From Arthrobacter zhangbolii (GTDB taxonomy: Bacteria > Actinomycetota > Actinomycetes > Actinomycetales > Micrococcaceae), in contig NZ_CP094984.1 in the NCBI RefSeq assembly GCF_022869865.1, forward strand, positions 682,001-746,000: a stretch of DNA of 64,000 nt, in the 5' to 3' direction. Each line of letters starts with the position of its first letter. Within the stretch, counting starts at the first letter, position 1. Made by a program: the position numbers and the translations under genes. A model generated the notes under the pieces. That model was not told where the DNA came from and searched no databases. It worked only from the letters and a program-made list of their open reading frames with translations. This document shows positions 17,716 to 25,646 of the stretch, one piece after another.

Positions 17716-18141
17716 TCAGTCCTGGTCTGCGCCGTAGCCGATGCGCGCCTCGAGGGGAATCAGGGGGCGGCCGGCGCGGACCTTCATTTCCTGAACCGTC
17801 CACGAATTGCCGTCCGGGTCCGAGAACCCGAACAGCGTCCCGCCGTCGCGCGGGTCGATGACCGTGACATCGCCGGCGTCAACACCGCGCTCCACCAGCT
17901 CCTGCCGGGCAGCCCGGGCATCAGGGACCACCAGCTGCAGTCCGTGCAGGGACCCCGGTGCCATCTGCGCCATGCCCAGGACTATTGAGCAGCCCGAACC
18001 CGGCGGAGTCAGCTGGGCGAAATCCATCTGGTCAGTGGTGGTGCGGTGATCCAGGACAAAGCCCAATTGATCACGGTAGAAGCTCACCGCGCGGTCCAGG
18101 TCACTGACCGGAACCTGCACCACTTCGAGGGCCCAATCCAT
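17716..18141 (-). CDS. VOC family (glyoxalase/bleomycin resistance-like) protein
   Basis: A 141-residue single-domain vicinal oxygen chelate protein: ALEVVQVPVSDLDRAVSFYRDQLGFVLDHR opens the first beta-alpha-beta-beta-beta unit, and VIDPRDGGTLFGFSDPDGNSWTVQEMK closes the second. ATG 18141 is preferred because AGGAGG ends 8 bp upstream; ATG 18150 would leave no room for the ribosome site. Last gene of an ArsR-SRPBCC-SRPBCC-VOC operon in which junctions overlap or nearly touch. Substrate unknown. Confidence 0.85.
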   Translation of the reverse strand: MDWALEVVQVPVSDLDRAVSFYRDQLGFVLDHRTTTDQMDFAQLTPPGSGCSIVLGMAQMAPGSLHGLQLVVPDARAARQELVERGVDAGDVTVIDPRDGGTLFGFSDPDGNSWTVQEMKVRAGRPLIPLEARIGYGADQD

Positions 18142-18146
18142 TCGGA

Positions 18147-18635
18147 TCATCCTCCTGTCCGGGCGGATGCCAGCAGTTCGTCCAGCTGGTCATAGCCGGC
18201 CGACATACCGTCCTCTATGCCGTTGGTCAGGAACTGATCGCGGGATTCCACGGAGGGATAGAGGGAGCGGCCCTGCACGCTGCTCCGCCCGCCGGGCAGG
18301 GCCGTAAAGGCGGAGTATTCAAGGGTCACCACGTCCGGATACCCCTCGAACTCGAAGGTCTGCAGCACAAATTCATCCTGCCGAACCGTGTGGAACATGC
18401 CCCGGAAGGCGAATTCGTCGTCGCCCCGCGACTGCACAAAGCGGTAGGTCCCTCCGCTGCGGGCCTCGAAAGCATCTATTCGGGTATCCAGGTCCCGCGG
18501 CCCGACCCACCGGGCATACAGGTCCGGGTCCGTGTGCGCGCGGAAGACATCGCTCACCGGGAAGTCGAAGTCCCGGTGGTATTCGAGTAGTGGTTCGCCC
18601 GCCGGAGCGTTGAGGGTCAGAGGGTTGCCCATCAC
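18147..18635 (-). CDS. SRPBCC (AHSA1/START-like) domain protein, copy 2
   Basis: A 162-residue helix-grip protein with the AHSA1 layout: REYHRDFDFPVSDVFRAHTDPDLYARWVGPRDL at the N-terminus, GGTYRFVQ, the FRGMFHTVRQDEFVLQTFEFEGYP strand pair and a C-terminal helix GMSAGYDQLDELL. It is clearly a tandem duplicate of the gene just upstream (same motifs HTVR, TFEF-GYPDV, YPS-E-RD). SRPBCC proteins bind hydrophobic ligands in a deep cavity. Its start overlaps the previous stop by 4 bp. In this operon type the ArsR regulator usually controls the SRPBCC genes. Confidence 0.88.
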   Translation of the reverse strand: MMGNPLTLNAPAGEPLLEYHRDFDFPVSDVFRAHTDPDLYARWVGPRDLDTRIDAFEARSGGTYRFVQSRGDDEFAFRGMFHTVRQDEFVLQTFEFEGYPDVVTLEYSAFTALPGGRSSVQGRSLYPSVESRDQFLTNGIEDGMSAGYDQLDELLASARTGG

Positions 18636-19138
18636 GCACCCCGTCCCTGCAGCGGTTCCGGCTGGAGCTGGGCGAGAAGTTCATCCATCCGGTCAAAGCC
18701 CTCGGCGACACCCGCCTCCATGCCGGAGGCGGCCATCCCGTCCCGTGCCTCCATGGACGGGTAGACGGCGTGGGCAGTGATCCGGGTGCGGCCGCCGTCG
18801 AGCGCTGTCAGTGTCATGAACTCAAGGCTGGTCACATCGGGGTAGCCGGAGAACTCGAAGGTCTGGATGGCGGCTTCGTTTTCCCGGACGGTGTGGAAAA
18901 TCCCGCGGAACTCGTAGGGCACCCCGTCCGGTCCGGTGTGGATGTAGCTGTAGGAGCCGCCGGTGCGGAAGTTGTAGTGGTTGATCTCCATTTTCATTCC
19001 GCGCGGCCCCAGCCACTGGAGGATCAGGTCAGGGTCGGCGTAGGCGCGGAACACCTGGGCGACGGGGTAGTCCACTTCACGGCTGAAATCGATGAACGGA
19101 ACACCGTCGGGGACGGAAAGCTGCAGTGCGTTGGTCAT
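18632..19138 (-). CDS. SRPBCC (AHSA1/START-like) domain protein, copy 1
   Basis: A 168-residue AHSA1-type protein: FIDFSREVDYPVAQVFRAYADPDLILQWLGPRGMKMEI, then GGSYSYIH, FRGIFHTVRENEAAIQTFEFSGYPDV and the C-terminal helix GVAEGFDRMDELLAQLQ. It shares its whole architecture with the next gene downstream, so the pair arose by tandem duplication and has since diverged. Translationally coupled to the ArsR gene upstream (4-bp overlap). No catalytic role can be stated; proteins of this family near ArsR genes often act in ligand binding or detoxification. Confidence 0.88.
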   Translation of the reverse strand: MTNALQLSVPDGVPFIDFSREVDYPVAQVFRAYADPDLILQWLGPRGMKMEINHYNFRTGGSYSYIHTGPDGVPYEFRGIFHTVRENEAAIQTFEFSGYPDVTSLEFMTLTALDGGRTRITAHAVYPSMEARDGMAASGMEAGVAEGFDRMDELLAQLQPEPLQGRGA

Positions 19139-19503
19139 GATGGATCCTTTGCCTGCGGGCCGCCTTTCGCTGCGGCCTGTGCGTGAAGCACGGCGTCAAG
19201 GCTGCGGAACTGCTCCTCGCGGACCAGCCGGTATTGGCCGATCCAGGCGGTGAGCGCCTCCAACCGTGCGGGATTCAGATGGACGGGCCTGCGCTGAGCG
19301 TCACGGCTGCGCGTGACAAGCCGGGCATGCTCGAGGACCTGGATGTGCTTCGAGACCGCCTGCTTGGAGATCTCGAAGGGTTCCGCCAGTTCGTTGACCG
19401 TGGCCGGACCCCGGGAGAGCCGGGCAATGATTTGGCGGCGGACCGGATCGGCCAGGGCCAGGAAGGCCTGGTCCAGAAGGGGTTCGTCGCTGTGGGAGTC
19501 CAT
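19135..19503 (-). CDS. ArsR family winged-helix transcriptional regulator
   Basis: A 122-residue ArsR-type regulator without the metal-binding CxC motif: ALADPVRRQIIARLSRGPATVNELAEPFEISKQAVSKHIQVLEHARLVTRSRDAQRRPVHLNPARLEAL is a full winged helix, with recognition helix around SKQAVSKHIQVLE. This subgroup is typically encoded just ahead of SRPBCC genes, as here. ATG 19503 is preferred; a TTG at 19560 would add 19 residues of poor family fit. The 277 bp between this gene and the divergent dioxygenase gene hold no other supported feature. Confidence 0.88.
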   Translation of the reverse strand: MDSHSDEPLLDQAFLALADPVRRQIIARLSRGPATVNELAEPFEISKQAVSKHIQVLEHARLVTRSRDAQRRPVHLNPARLEALTAWIGQYRLVREEQFRSLDAVLHAQAAAKGGPQAKDPS

Positions 19504-19780
19504 GCGCCTGGTCTGTTTCTGTAAAGCACGTTGCTTGTAGTCAAGGTACTGGTTGTTCAACCTTGCGGTTGATTACGAAGCTACGCACGGTGTCCAGGAA
19601 GGTCAAGGGTGTGCTGGAAAAACAATTCCGAACGGCCGGCGTCGCGCCGGACCTGAGAGAATCCGTCCGGACGCCGGGACGCCGGATCCAATCCGGAAAA
19701 CTACGCATCCGCACTGGTTTCCCTGCGGGTACGGTCGCCCTTCTCTGTACATCTCACACGGCACTGAGGACGGACCTGTC

Positions 19781-20743
19781 ATGGCATATCTCATCGGCTC
19801 CCACCACGTGACGCTCTCCGTGGGCGGGGCGCAAGAGGACGTAGACTTCCACACCCGGGCCCTCGGCTTGCGCTTTATCAAAAAGACCGTGCTCTACGAC
19901 GGATCCGCCCCCGTGTACCACCTGTATTACTCCAATGCCGACGGAGATCCTTCCTCGGTGGTGACAACTTTTCCGTGGGCCCAGCACGGCCTTTTCGGCA
20001 CCCGTGGCACCAACCAGGCCCGGGAGGTGCTGCTGGCTGTTCCGGAAGGGTCCCTCGACTTCTGGGCACAGCGCCTCACGGACCACGGCATCGAGAATGC
20101 ACAGACGGAAATCTTCGGGGAAAGACGCTTAACCTTCCACCACCCGTCCGGACTGGAGTACCAGCTGGTGGGCACGGCCGGGGACTCCCGCCGGGGTTTC
20201 ACCGGCCATGGCGTGCCGGACACCGCTGCGATCCACGGTATCCACGGCGTGGGTATACATGTTTACGACGCCGACCGAATGGTTGATTTTGGCAGCGAGG
20301 CATTCTTTGCACGGGACCAGATTCTGGAAGAGGGCGACCGGGCCCGTTTCCGGGTGGGCAAGAGCGATTTCGGCAACTGGATAGAGCTCACCGGCAACCG
20401 CACCGACGCCCAGGGAACGTGGCGTTACGGTGCCGGGACGTATCACCACTTTGCGTGGAATTTCGACACACTGCAGAACCAGGAAGAGGCGAAATTCGAC
20501 ATCGAAGGCGCCGGTTACACCGACATCTCCGAGCTCAAGGACCGCACCTACTTCAAGTCCCACTATGTCCGGTCCCCCGGAGGGGCGTTGTTCGAGCTCG
20601 CGGTGACTCACGAGGACGGCGGCTGGGACTGCGATGAGTCTCCTGAGGAACTGGGCCGGGCGTTCATGCTGCCGCCGCGGTTTGAGCACGAACGCGAACA
20701 CATCATGTCCCAGCTTGAGCCCATCACTACGGATGAAGGCTGA
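19781..20743 (+). CDS. Ring-cleaving dioxygenase (extradiol, VOC superfamily; MhqO/LinE-like)
   Basis: A 320-residue two-domain VOC protein. Likely Fe(II) ligands are His9 (IGSHHVTL), His222 or 223 (GTYHHFAW) and Glu272 (GALFELAVTHEDGG), the 2-His-1-carboxylate facial triad. Enzymes of this type cleave hydroquinones or chlorohydroquinone next to a hydroxyl. It heads a cluster with an MhqD-like hydrolase and maleylacetate reductase, so cleavage of a hydroquinone-type ring towards maleylacetate is a coherent guess. ATG 19781 has GAGGACGG upstream; earlier in-frame codons are non-coding in character. Confidence 0.85.
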   Translation: MAYLIGSHHVTLSVGGAQEDVDFHTRALGLRFIKKTVLYDGSAPVYHLYYSNADGDPSSVVTTFPWAQHGLFGTRGTNQAREVLLAVPEGSLDFWAQRLTDHGIENAQTEIFGERRLTFHHPSGLEYQLVGTAGDSRRGFTGHGVPDTAAIHGIHGVGIHVYDADRMVDFGSEAFFARDQILEEGDRARFRVGKSDFGNWIELTGNRTDAQGTWRYGAGTYHHFAWNFDTLQNQEEAKFDIEGAGYTDISELKDRTYFKSHYVRSPGGALFELAVTHEDGGWDCDESPEELGRAFMLPPRFEHEREHIMSQLEPITTDEG

Positions 20744-20831
20744 CCACTATGCATGCACCGGGCGGCGCGGGGTCCTGCCCGGTGCCGGGAAACCCCCGGC
20801 CAGCCGTGCACCATGTCTTTAAGGAGGATCC

Positions 20832-21476
20832 GTGCCGTCCAACCCCCACCTGAGCCAGGATCCCCTCTGGTACGGACCATCCGATGCCTCGTTGGTTGTT
20901 TATGCAGTGCACGGGCGGGGACAGAGCCCTGACTTCATGAAGGACGTCGCGGACCGTGTGGACCTGCCCGACCTCGCGTGGGTTCTGCCGGCCGCCCACA
21001 ACAAAAGCTGGTACCCGCAGAGCTTCCTGGCGCCTATTGAAGACAATCAACCGGAGCTGGATGTCGCACTGGAGACTGTCCGCTCACACCTGGCTGTCCT
21101 GTTGGGCCGGGACGGGCCGCCGGTCGGCGTACTGGGGTTTTCCCAAGGCGCATGCCTATTGTCGGAGTACCTATTGCGAGAGCGCCCGCCTCTGGCCGGG
21201 GCGGTTCTGCACACCGGAGGCTACCTTGGCCCGGCCCCACGGGCATGGCCGGTGAATCCCGACCTGTCCGGATTGGCCGTGGAGCTCTTGACGTCCCAGG
21301 ACGATGCTTGGGTCCCGCTCCATCGTGTCGAAGCCACGGCCCTTGCCTTCCGTTCGCTCGGGGCCACGGTGGAACTGACAACCTACGACGATCCTGAGCA
21401 TCACCTCAATGACGATTCGATCCGGATGATCCGCCGCTACCTCAGGCAGCGCACGTCCAGTAGCAGGAGCAACTGA
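20832..21476 (+). CDS. Carboxylesterase/phospholipase-family alpha/beta hydrolase (MhqD-like)
   Basis: A 214-residue serine hydrolase: VVYAVHGRGQSPDFM (oxyanion strand, residues 22-36), nucleophile Ser104 in LGFSQGACLLSEY, acid in SQDDAWVP (about 157) and His190/191 in DPEHHLND. The set is the dienelactone hydrolase/phospholipase-carboxylesterase group, including MhqD that is co-regulated with hydroquinone-cleaving MhqO in Bacillus. GTG start is decided by an excellent AAGGAGGATCC ribosome site. The next gene begins 2 bp after its stop. Confidence 0.87.
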   Translation: MPSNPHLSQDPLWYGPSDASLVVYAVHGRGQSPDFMKDVADRVDLPDLAWVLPAAHNKSWYPQSFLAPIEDNQPELDVALETVRSHLAVLLGRDGPPVGVLGFSQGACLLSEYLLRERPPLAGAVLHTGGYLGPAPRAWPVNPDLSGLAVELLTSQDDAWVPLHRVEATALAFRSLGATVELTTYDDPEHHLNDDSIRMIRRYLRQRTSSSRSN

Positions 21477-21478
21477 TA

Positions 21479-22543
21479 ATGGCCCTGGCTTTTGAACATG
21501 TGACCCTTGGCCAGCGTGTGCTGTTCGGCTCCGGCAAAGCGGCGGAAAACCTGGCGTCCGAGGTCCAGAGGATCAACGCGAAGCGGGTAATGGTGATCGC
21601 ATCGGCGAGGGGGGACACGGACGCTGCTGATGTTTCCTCCGGAATCGACGTGGCACTCAAATATTCCGATGTGGCAGCGCACGTGCCGATCGAAAAAGCC
21701 GAGGCTGCGAGGTCCGCTGCGGCCAATTCCCAAATTGACCTGATAGTGAGCATCGGAGGCGGCTCGGCCACCGGACTGGCGAAAGCCGTTGCCATGACCG
21801 CTGGCCTTCCCATTGTTGCTGTCCCCACTACGTACTCCGGTTCCGAGGCAACAAACATCTGGGGTCTGACCGAAGCTTCCCGCAAGACCACCGGCGTTGA
21901 CGACGGGGTATTGCCGACGACCGTCATTTATGACGCCGCTTTGACTCTCTCCCTCCCGGTGGATCTATCAGTGGCCTCCGGGTTGAACGCCGTGGCCCAC
22001 TGTATCGATTCGATGTGGGCGCCCCGGGCGGACCCGATCAACAAGGCCTTGGCGGCAGAGGGTATCCGGGCGCTGAGCAGCGGGTTGCCTTCGGTTTTCA
22101 CGGACCCGCAGGAGCTGCCCGGGAGGGAACTGTTGCTGTACGGTGCATACCTCGCAGCGGTAGCCCTATCCTCGGCTGGTGCCGGGATGCACCACAAAAT
22201 CTGCCATGTCCTCGGAGGCACCTGGAACTTGCCCCATGCGCAGACCCACGCCATCCTGCTGCCCTACGTGCTCGCATTCAATGCACCCCAGGCTCCGGAT
22301 GCTGCTGCCCGGATCGCCGGCGCATTCGGTGCCGAGGACGCGCTCACCGGCCTGAACCACCTCCGTGCCGACGTTGGCGCGCCCGCAGCACTCAAAAACT
22401 ACGGTTTTGCGGAGCAAAACATACCCGAAGCCGTGGAACTCATCCTGCCCCTCATCCCCGCATCGAATCCGCGGCAGGCCACCCCTGCGGAGCTCACCGA
22501 GCTGCTCACGGCTGCCTGGGCGGGAACACCCGAAAGTCCATAG
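21479..22543 (+). CDS. Maleylacetate reductase
   Basis: A 354-residue iron-alcohol-dehydrogenase-superfamily enzyme reducing maleylacetate to 3-oxoadipate with NAD(P)H, the entry of (chloro)hydroxyquinol and chlorohydroquinone pathways into the beta-ketoadipate route. The nucleotide loop IVSIGGGSATGLAKA is at residues 89-103, VPTTYSGSEATNIWGLTE follows, and AVAHCIDSM, GMHHKICHVLGG and LPHAQTHAILLP supply the histidine-rich site. The family-typical length is about 350. It starts 2 bp after the hydrolase and ends 29 bp before the metallo-beta-lactamase-fold gene. Confidence 0.9.
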   Translation: MALAFEHVTLGQRVLFGSGKAAENLASEVQRINAKRVMVIASARGDTDAADVSSGIDVALKYSDVAAHVPIEKAEAARSAAANSQIDLIVSIGGGSATGLAKAVAMTAGLPIVAVPTTYSGSEATNIWGLTEASRKTTGVDDGVLPTTVIYDAALTLSLPVDLSVASGLNAVAHCIDSMWAPRADPINKALAAEGIRALSSGLPSVFTDPQELPGRELLLYGAYLAAVALSSAGAGMHHKICHVLGGTWNLPHAQTHAILLPYVLAFNAPQAPDAAARIAGAFGAEDALTGLNHLRADVGAPAALKNYGFAEQNIPEAVELILPLIPASNPRQATPAELTELLTAAWAGTPESP

Positions 22544-22572
22544 CCGCCGGTACGGGTGAAACGGGGAGGGAA

Positions 22573-23448
22573 ATGACAAGCAAAGTCCGGTCCGGCGGGA
22601 AACGGTCCGCCGCGTGGAAACTTACCGAACCGGCGGTTGGAATCTTCTTCGTGGAGGGTCCGGCGTCGAACTGGATCATTGCGCGTCGCGGCCAGGAGTT
22701 CACCCTGATCGACGGCGGCTACCGGGGCGACCTGCCCCGGGTCCTGGCATCCATCCGCGCCGTCGGGCTGGACCCGGGCGGCGCCGTCGCGCTCCTGATC
22801 ACTCACGCGCACGTGGACCACACCGGCGCTGCCGCACATTTTGCCCGGCGTTACGGCACGCCGGTGTTCAGCAGCGCGGCCGAGCACCGGCAGATGACGG
22901 GTGTTGTTAAATTCCAGGTGTCACCGCTGCAGATACTGGCCCGTGCCTGGCGGCCCAGGGTGCTGCGCTGGACGGTGCGCGCGCTGCAGTCCGGCGGTTC
23001 CAAAGCGGTGCCTGTTCCATCGGCTGAGGTCTGGGATGACGCGTTGCTGGCTTCGCTGCCGGGCGGGCCGGTTGCCGTACCGACGCCGGGTCACACGCCA
23101 GGGCATACGGCGTTTTATCTGCCGGCGGCCAGGGCTGTGGCCACCGGGGACGCACTGGTGACCGGCCACGGCATCAGCACGCGGAACGGCCCGCAGCTGC
23201 TGCACCCGATGTTCCATCACCACCGTGCCGGAGTACAGGGGTCGCTGGCGGTCCTGGCGAAACTGGACGCCGGCCTGCTGTTGCCCGGGCACGGTCCCGC
23301 GCTCCGGATGCCTGTCCGTGATGCGGTGGAGGCGGTGCGCCGGACCTCGGTGACCGGCAGCCGCGCCAGCCGGTCCGCCCGGCCGGGGCTGGCACCGGTG
23401 CCGGGACGGACAGGGCTGGCCGGCAACGGCGTCCGCTTCTTCACCTGA
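22573..23448 (+). CDS. Metallo-beta-lactamase-fold hydrolase
   Basis: A 291-residue MBL-fold enzyme with the zinc motif THAHVDHTG (His78, His80, Asp82, His83), PTPGHTPGHTAFYLP (third-ligand histidine), VATGDALVTG (bridging aspartate) and LLPGHGPAL near the C-terminus, so both metal sites appear present. Glyoxalase II-like or lactonase-like thioester/ester hydrolysis is possible. ATG 22573 has ACGGGGAGGGAA before it; the frame stays open far upstream inside the reductase gene but only as a shadow. It may belong to the aromatic cluster or be separate. Confidence 0.88.
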   Translation: MTSKVRSGGKRSAAWKLTEPAVGIFFVEGPASNWIIARRGQEFTLIDGGYRGDLPRVLASIRAVGLDPGGAVALLITHAHVDHTGAAAHFARRYGTPVFSSAAEHRQMTGVVKFQVSPLQILARAWRPRVLRWTVRALQSGGSKAVPVPSAEVWDDALLASLPGGPVAVPTPGHTPGHTAFYLPAARAVATGDALVTGHGISTRNGPQLLHPMFHHHRAGVQGSLAVLAKLDAGLLLPGHGPALRMPVRDAVEAVRRTSVTGSRASRSARPGLAPVPGRTGLAGNGVRFFT

Positions 23449-23567
23449 CCCCCGCACAGTCGTACACTGAGCGCCACGTTAGTACCGCCGTCGCTGTGCA
23501 GATGAACCGGAGCTGGCTCGCCCTCCGGCACGGTTGCGGACCGGCAAGCATACGAAGGAAGCGCATC

Positions 23568-24815
23568 ATGCAGAAACAGGTCATGACGCCCCGGCGGCGC
23601 TGGATCGTAGCCTTGTGCTGGCTCACCGTGGTGTTTGAGGGCTATGACATTGTGGCGCTGGGGGCCGCCATTCCCACCCTGTTGGATACCCGGCACGTGG
23701 GCATCACCGCGGCCGGTGCAACCTATGTCTCCACCATTTCCCTGGTGGGCGTGGGTATCGGCGCCGCGCTGATCGGCCCGCTGTCGGACCGCTGGGGCCG
23801 GCGGGTCCCACTGATCCTGTGCGTGGTGGTTTTCTCCCTGTTCACCCTCGTGCTGCCGCTGATGCCCAGCGTTGCACTGATGGGGGTGGTCCGGTTTATC
23901 GCCGGTCTGGGTCTGGGCGGGTGCATGCCCGTGGCCATCACCGCCATGCAGGAAGCGGCTTCCGAGAACGCGAAGGCCAATGCCAGCACCATCACCATGA
24001 CCGGCTACCACTGCGGCGCCGTGCTGGCCTCGGTGTTGGCGATCATCTTCCGTGAGCACTGGGGGTGGCTGTTCTATGCCGGCGGTGCCCTGGGGCTGGC
24101 AGCCGCCGTCGTGATGTGGTTCCGCCTGCCGGAGACGGGATCCGTGCATCTGGCCGCCAAGGAGAAGGGGGCCGCGCAGGTGAAGCTGGGAGACCTGCTT
24201 CGCCCGCCGTATCTGCGGATAACCCTGGGCCTGTGGGTGGCTGCGTTTATGGGGCTCATGCTCGTGTACGGCCTGAACACCTGGCTGCCGCAGATTATGC
24301 GGGAGGCCGGCTATAGGGTGTCCGCCTCGCTGGTGCTGCTGCTGGTACTGAACGTCGGCGCGGTGATCGGGCTGCTGATTGGCGGCCGGGTCGCGGACAA
24401 ACGCGGGCCCAAAGGAACCACCATGGCGTGGTTCGGTGCGGCTGCGGTGCTGCTGGCCATCCTCAGTATCCGGATTGAGAGTTCGCTGCTGTTGAATGCC
24501 GTGGTTCTGGTTACCGGCGTTTTTGTTTTCTGCGCACAGGTCCTGGTCTACGGATTCGTCGGATACCTGTATCCCCGCGCGGTGGTGGGTTCAGCCATGG
24601 GGTTTGTTGCCGGCGTCGGGCGGCTGGGCGCTATTGTGGGCCCGTGGCTGACCGGAGCCCTGGTCACGGCGGGGATTGCCTATCCGTTCGGGTTCTACGT
24701 CTTTGCGCTCGCCGCCGCCCTGGGAGTGGTGGCCGTGGCGGTCATCCCGCGCCCCGGGCGGCCCGTCGCGGATACAGCGGACCCCCGGGTGTCCCCGGAC
24801 GGCCAGGCGGTCTAG
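23568..24815 (+). CDS. MFS transporter, aromatic acid:H+ symporter (AAHS, PcaK/BenK-like)
   Basis: A 415-residue 12-TM transporter. The first TM has WLTVVFEGYDIVALGAAIPTLL, with the FEGYD/GYDLV motif that marks the AAHS group, and the loop 2-3 motif GPLSDRWGRRVPLIL matches DGxxRR-type MFS signatures; a second copy GGRVADKRGPKGTT follows TM8. AAHS proteins import 4-hydroxybenzoate, protocatechuate, benzoate or related acids. Its place behind the ring-cleavage genes supports an aromatic acid substrate. ATG 23568 follows GAAGGAAG. Confidence 0.88.
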   Translation: MQKQVMTPRRRWIVALCWLTVVFEGYDIVALGAAIPTLLDTRHVGITAAGATYVSTISLVGVGIGAALIGPLSDRWGRRVPLILCVVVFSLFTLVLPLMPSVALMGVVRFIAGLGLGGCMPVAITAMQEAASENAKANASTITMTGYHCGAVLASVLAIIFREHWGWLFYAGGALGLAAAVVMWFRLPETGSVHLAAKEKGAAQVKLGDLLRPPYLRITLGLWVAAFMGLMLVYGLNTWLPQIMREAGYRVSASLVLLLVLNVGAVIGLLIGGRVADKRGPKGTTMAWFGAAAVLLAILSIRIESSLLLNAVVLVTGVFVFCAQVLVYGFVGYLYPRAVVGSAMGFVAGVGRLGAIVGPWLTGALVTAGIAYPFGFYVFALAAALGVVAVAVIPRPGRPVADTADPRVSPDGQAV

Positions 24816-25043
24816 GGGCACCCGTTCATAGTCAACGCAGCCGGGGCGGGCGGCAGACAGCATTACCTGCACGCTGAACACCCCGTCAGCAGAGATCCCG
24901 AACACTAAGTGGGCTGTCGATGGGCATGAACGGTGGCAAACCTGAAAGAATGGGAAACGCCGGCTCGGGGGAGTCACGCTGCGGAACCGTTGTGGAACCC
25001 CCCTGCCGACGCGCCACCGACAGTCTCACGCAGGAGCATGCAT

Positions 25044-25436
25044 ATGACCCCCGAACCATCCGCCTCCCCCTTCAACATTCCTGCGGACTCCCGCGTCACC
25101 GTTTACGGTGCCCACGGGCGTCCGGAGGCGGCGGAGTTCGTTCCGGCCGGTGCGTTCCTTGCGGAGGATGACGGACGGTTCCCCGCCGACGTCGTGATCC
25201 TTTTCGTCTCCACTGCCGCTGACCTGGCCCACGAGCTGGCCACCGCCGCCGGATCCGTGGAATCCGGCGGGGTGCTGTGGGTCTGCTATCCCACCGCCGA
25301 AATAGACGGCGTTACTCCGGACCTGAACCGGGACACCGTGGCCTCCCTGTTCGAAACCAATGATTGGGAGCCCGTGGGCGACGGCACCCTCAACGCCCGC
25401 TGGTCCGCGGTGCGCGGGCAGCCTACCGGAATCTGA
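25044..25436 (+). CDS. Hypothetical protein, DUF3052-like
   Basis: A 130-residue soluble acidic protein. The core FPADVVILFVSTAADLAHELATAAGSVESGGVLWVCYPTAE followed by a C-terminal GLF/SLFETNDWEPVGDGTLNARWSAVR resembles the DUF3052 family, small proteins of unknown function with an alpha/beta fold. ATG 25044 is 7 bp from CAGGAG; ATG 25038 would be too close. The 228 bp upstream hold no other gene. No operon partner is apparent. Confidence 0.65.
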   Translation: MTPEPSASPFNIPADSRVTVYGAHGRPEAAEFVPAGAFLAEDDGRFPADVVILFVSTAADLAHELATAAGSVESGGVLWVCYPTAEIDGVTPDLNRDTVASLFETNDWEPVGDGTLNARWSAVRGQPTGI

Positions 25437-25459
25437 CCGCCGAAACCGGCAAATTTCTC

Positions 25460-25489
25460 TTGTGTAAGCGGAGATCACGTGGATAAGTT
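25460..25489 (+). promoter_or_regulatory. Candidate promoter of the monosaccharide ABC operon
   Basis: TTGTGT (25460-25465) and TAAGTT (25484-25489) with an 18-bp spacer form a moderate sigma-70-type promoter about 160 bp upstream of the binding-protein gene. An imperfect dyad GGATAAGTTGTCC (25481-25493) overlaps the -10 and could be a repressor site. Recognition is by eye and weak. Confidence 0.3.
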
Positions 25490-25646
25490 GTCCGCGCCTA
25501 CAAATAGTTGACGGGCTGGACCCGGCAACAGGTGCTACAGCGTTGTATCCGCTTGATCCAGCCGCCGCCAGCCGCGGCCGTGACGCCGGTTCCCGGCCGC
25601 ACGGCCCCCGTCTTCCGACTGCGGGATCCTTTTCGAAGGCTTCAGC

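Noticed and set aside
19504-19560. TTG start extending the ArsR protein by 19 residues
   Set aside because: The added residues are rich in Gln/Lys/Tyr and atypical of the family; ATG 19503 gives a normal N-terminus.
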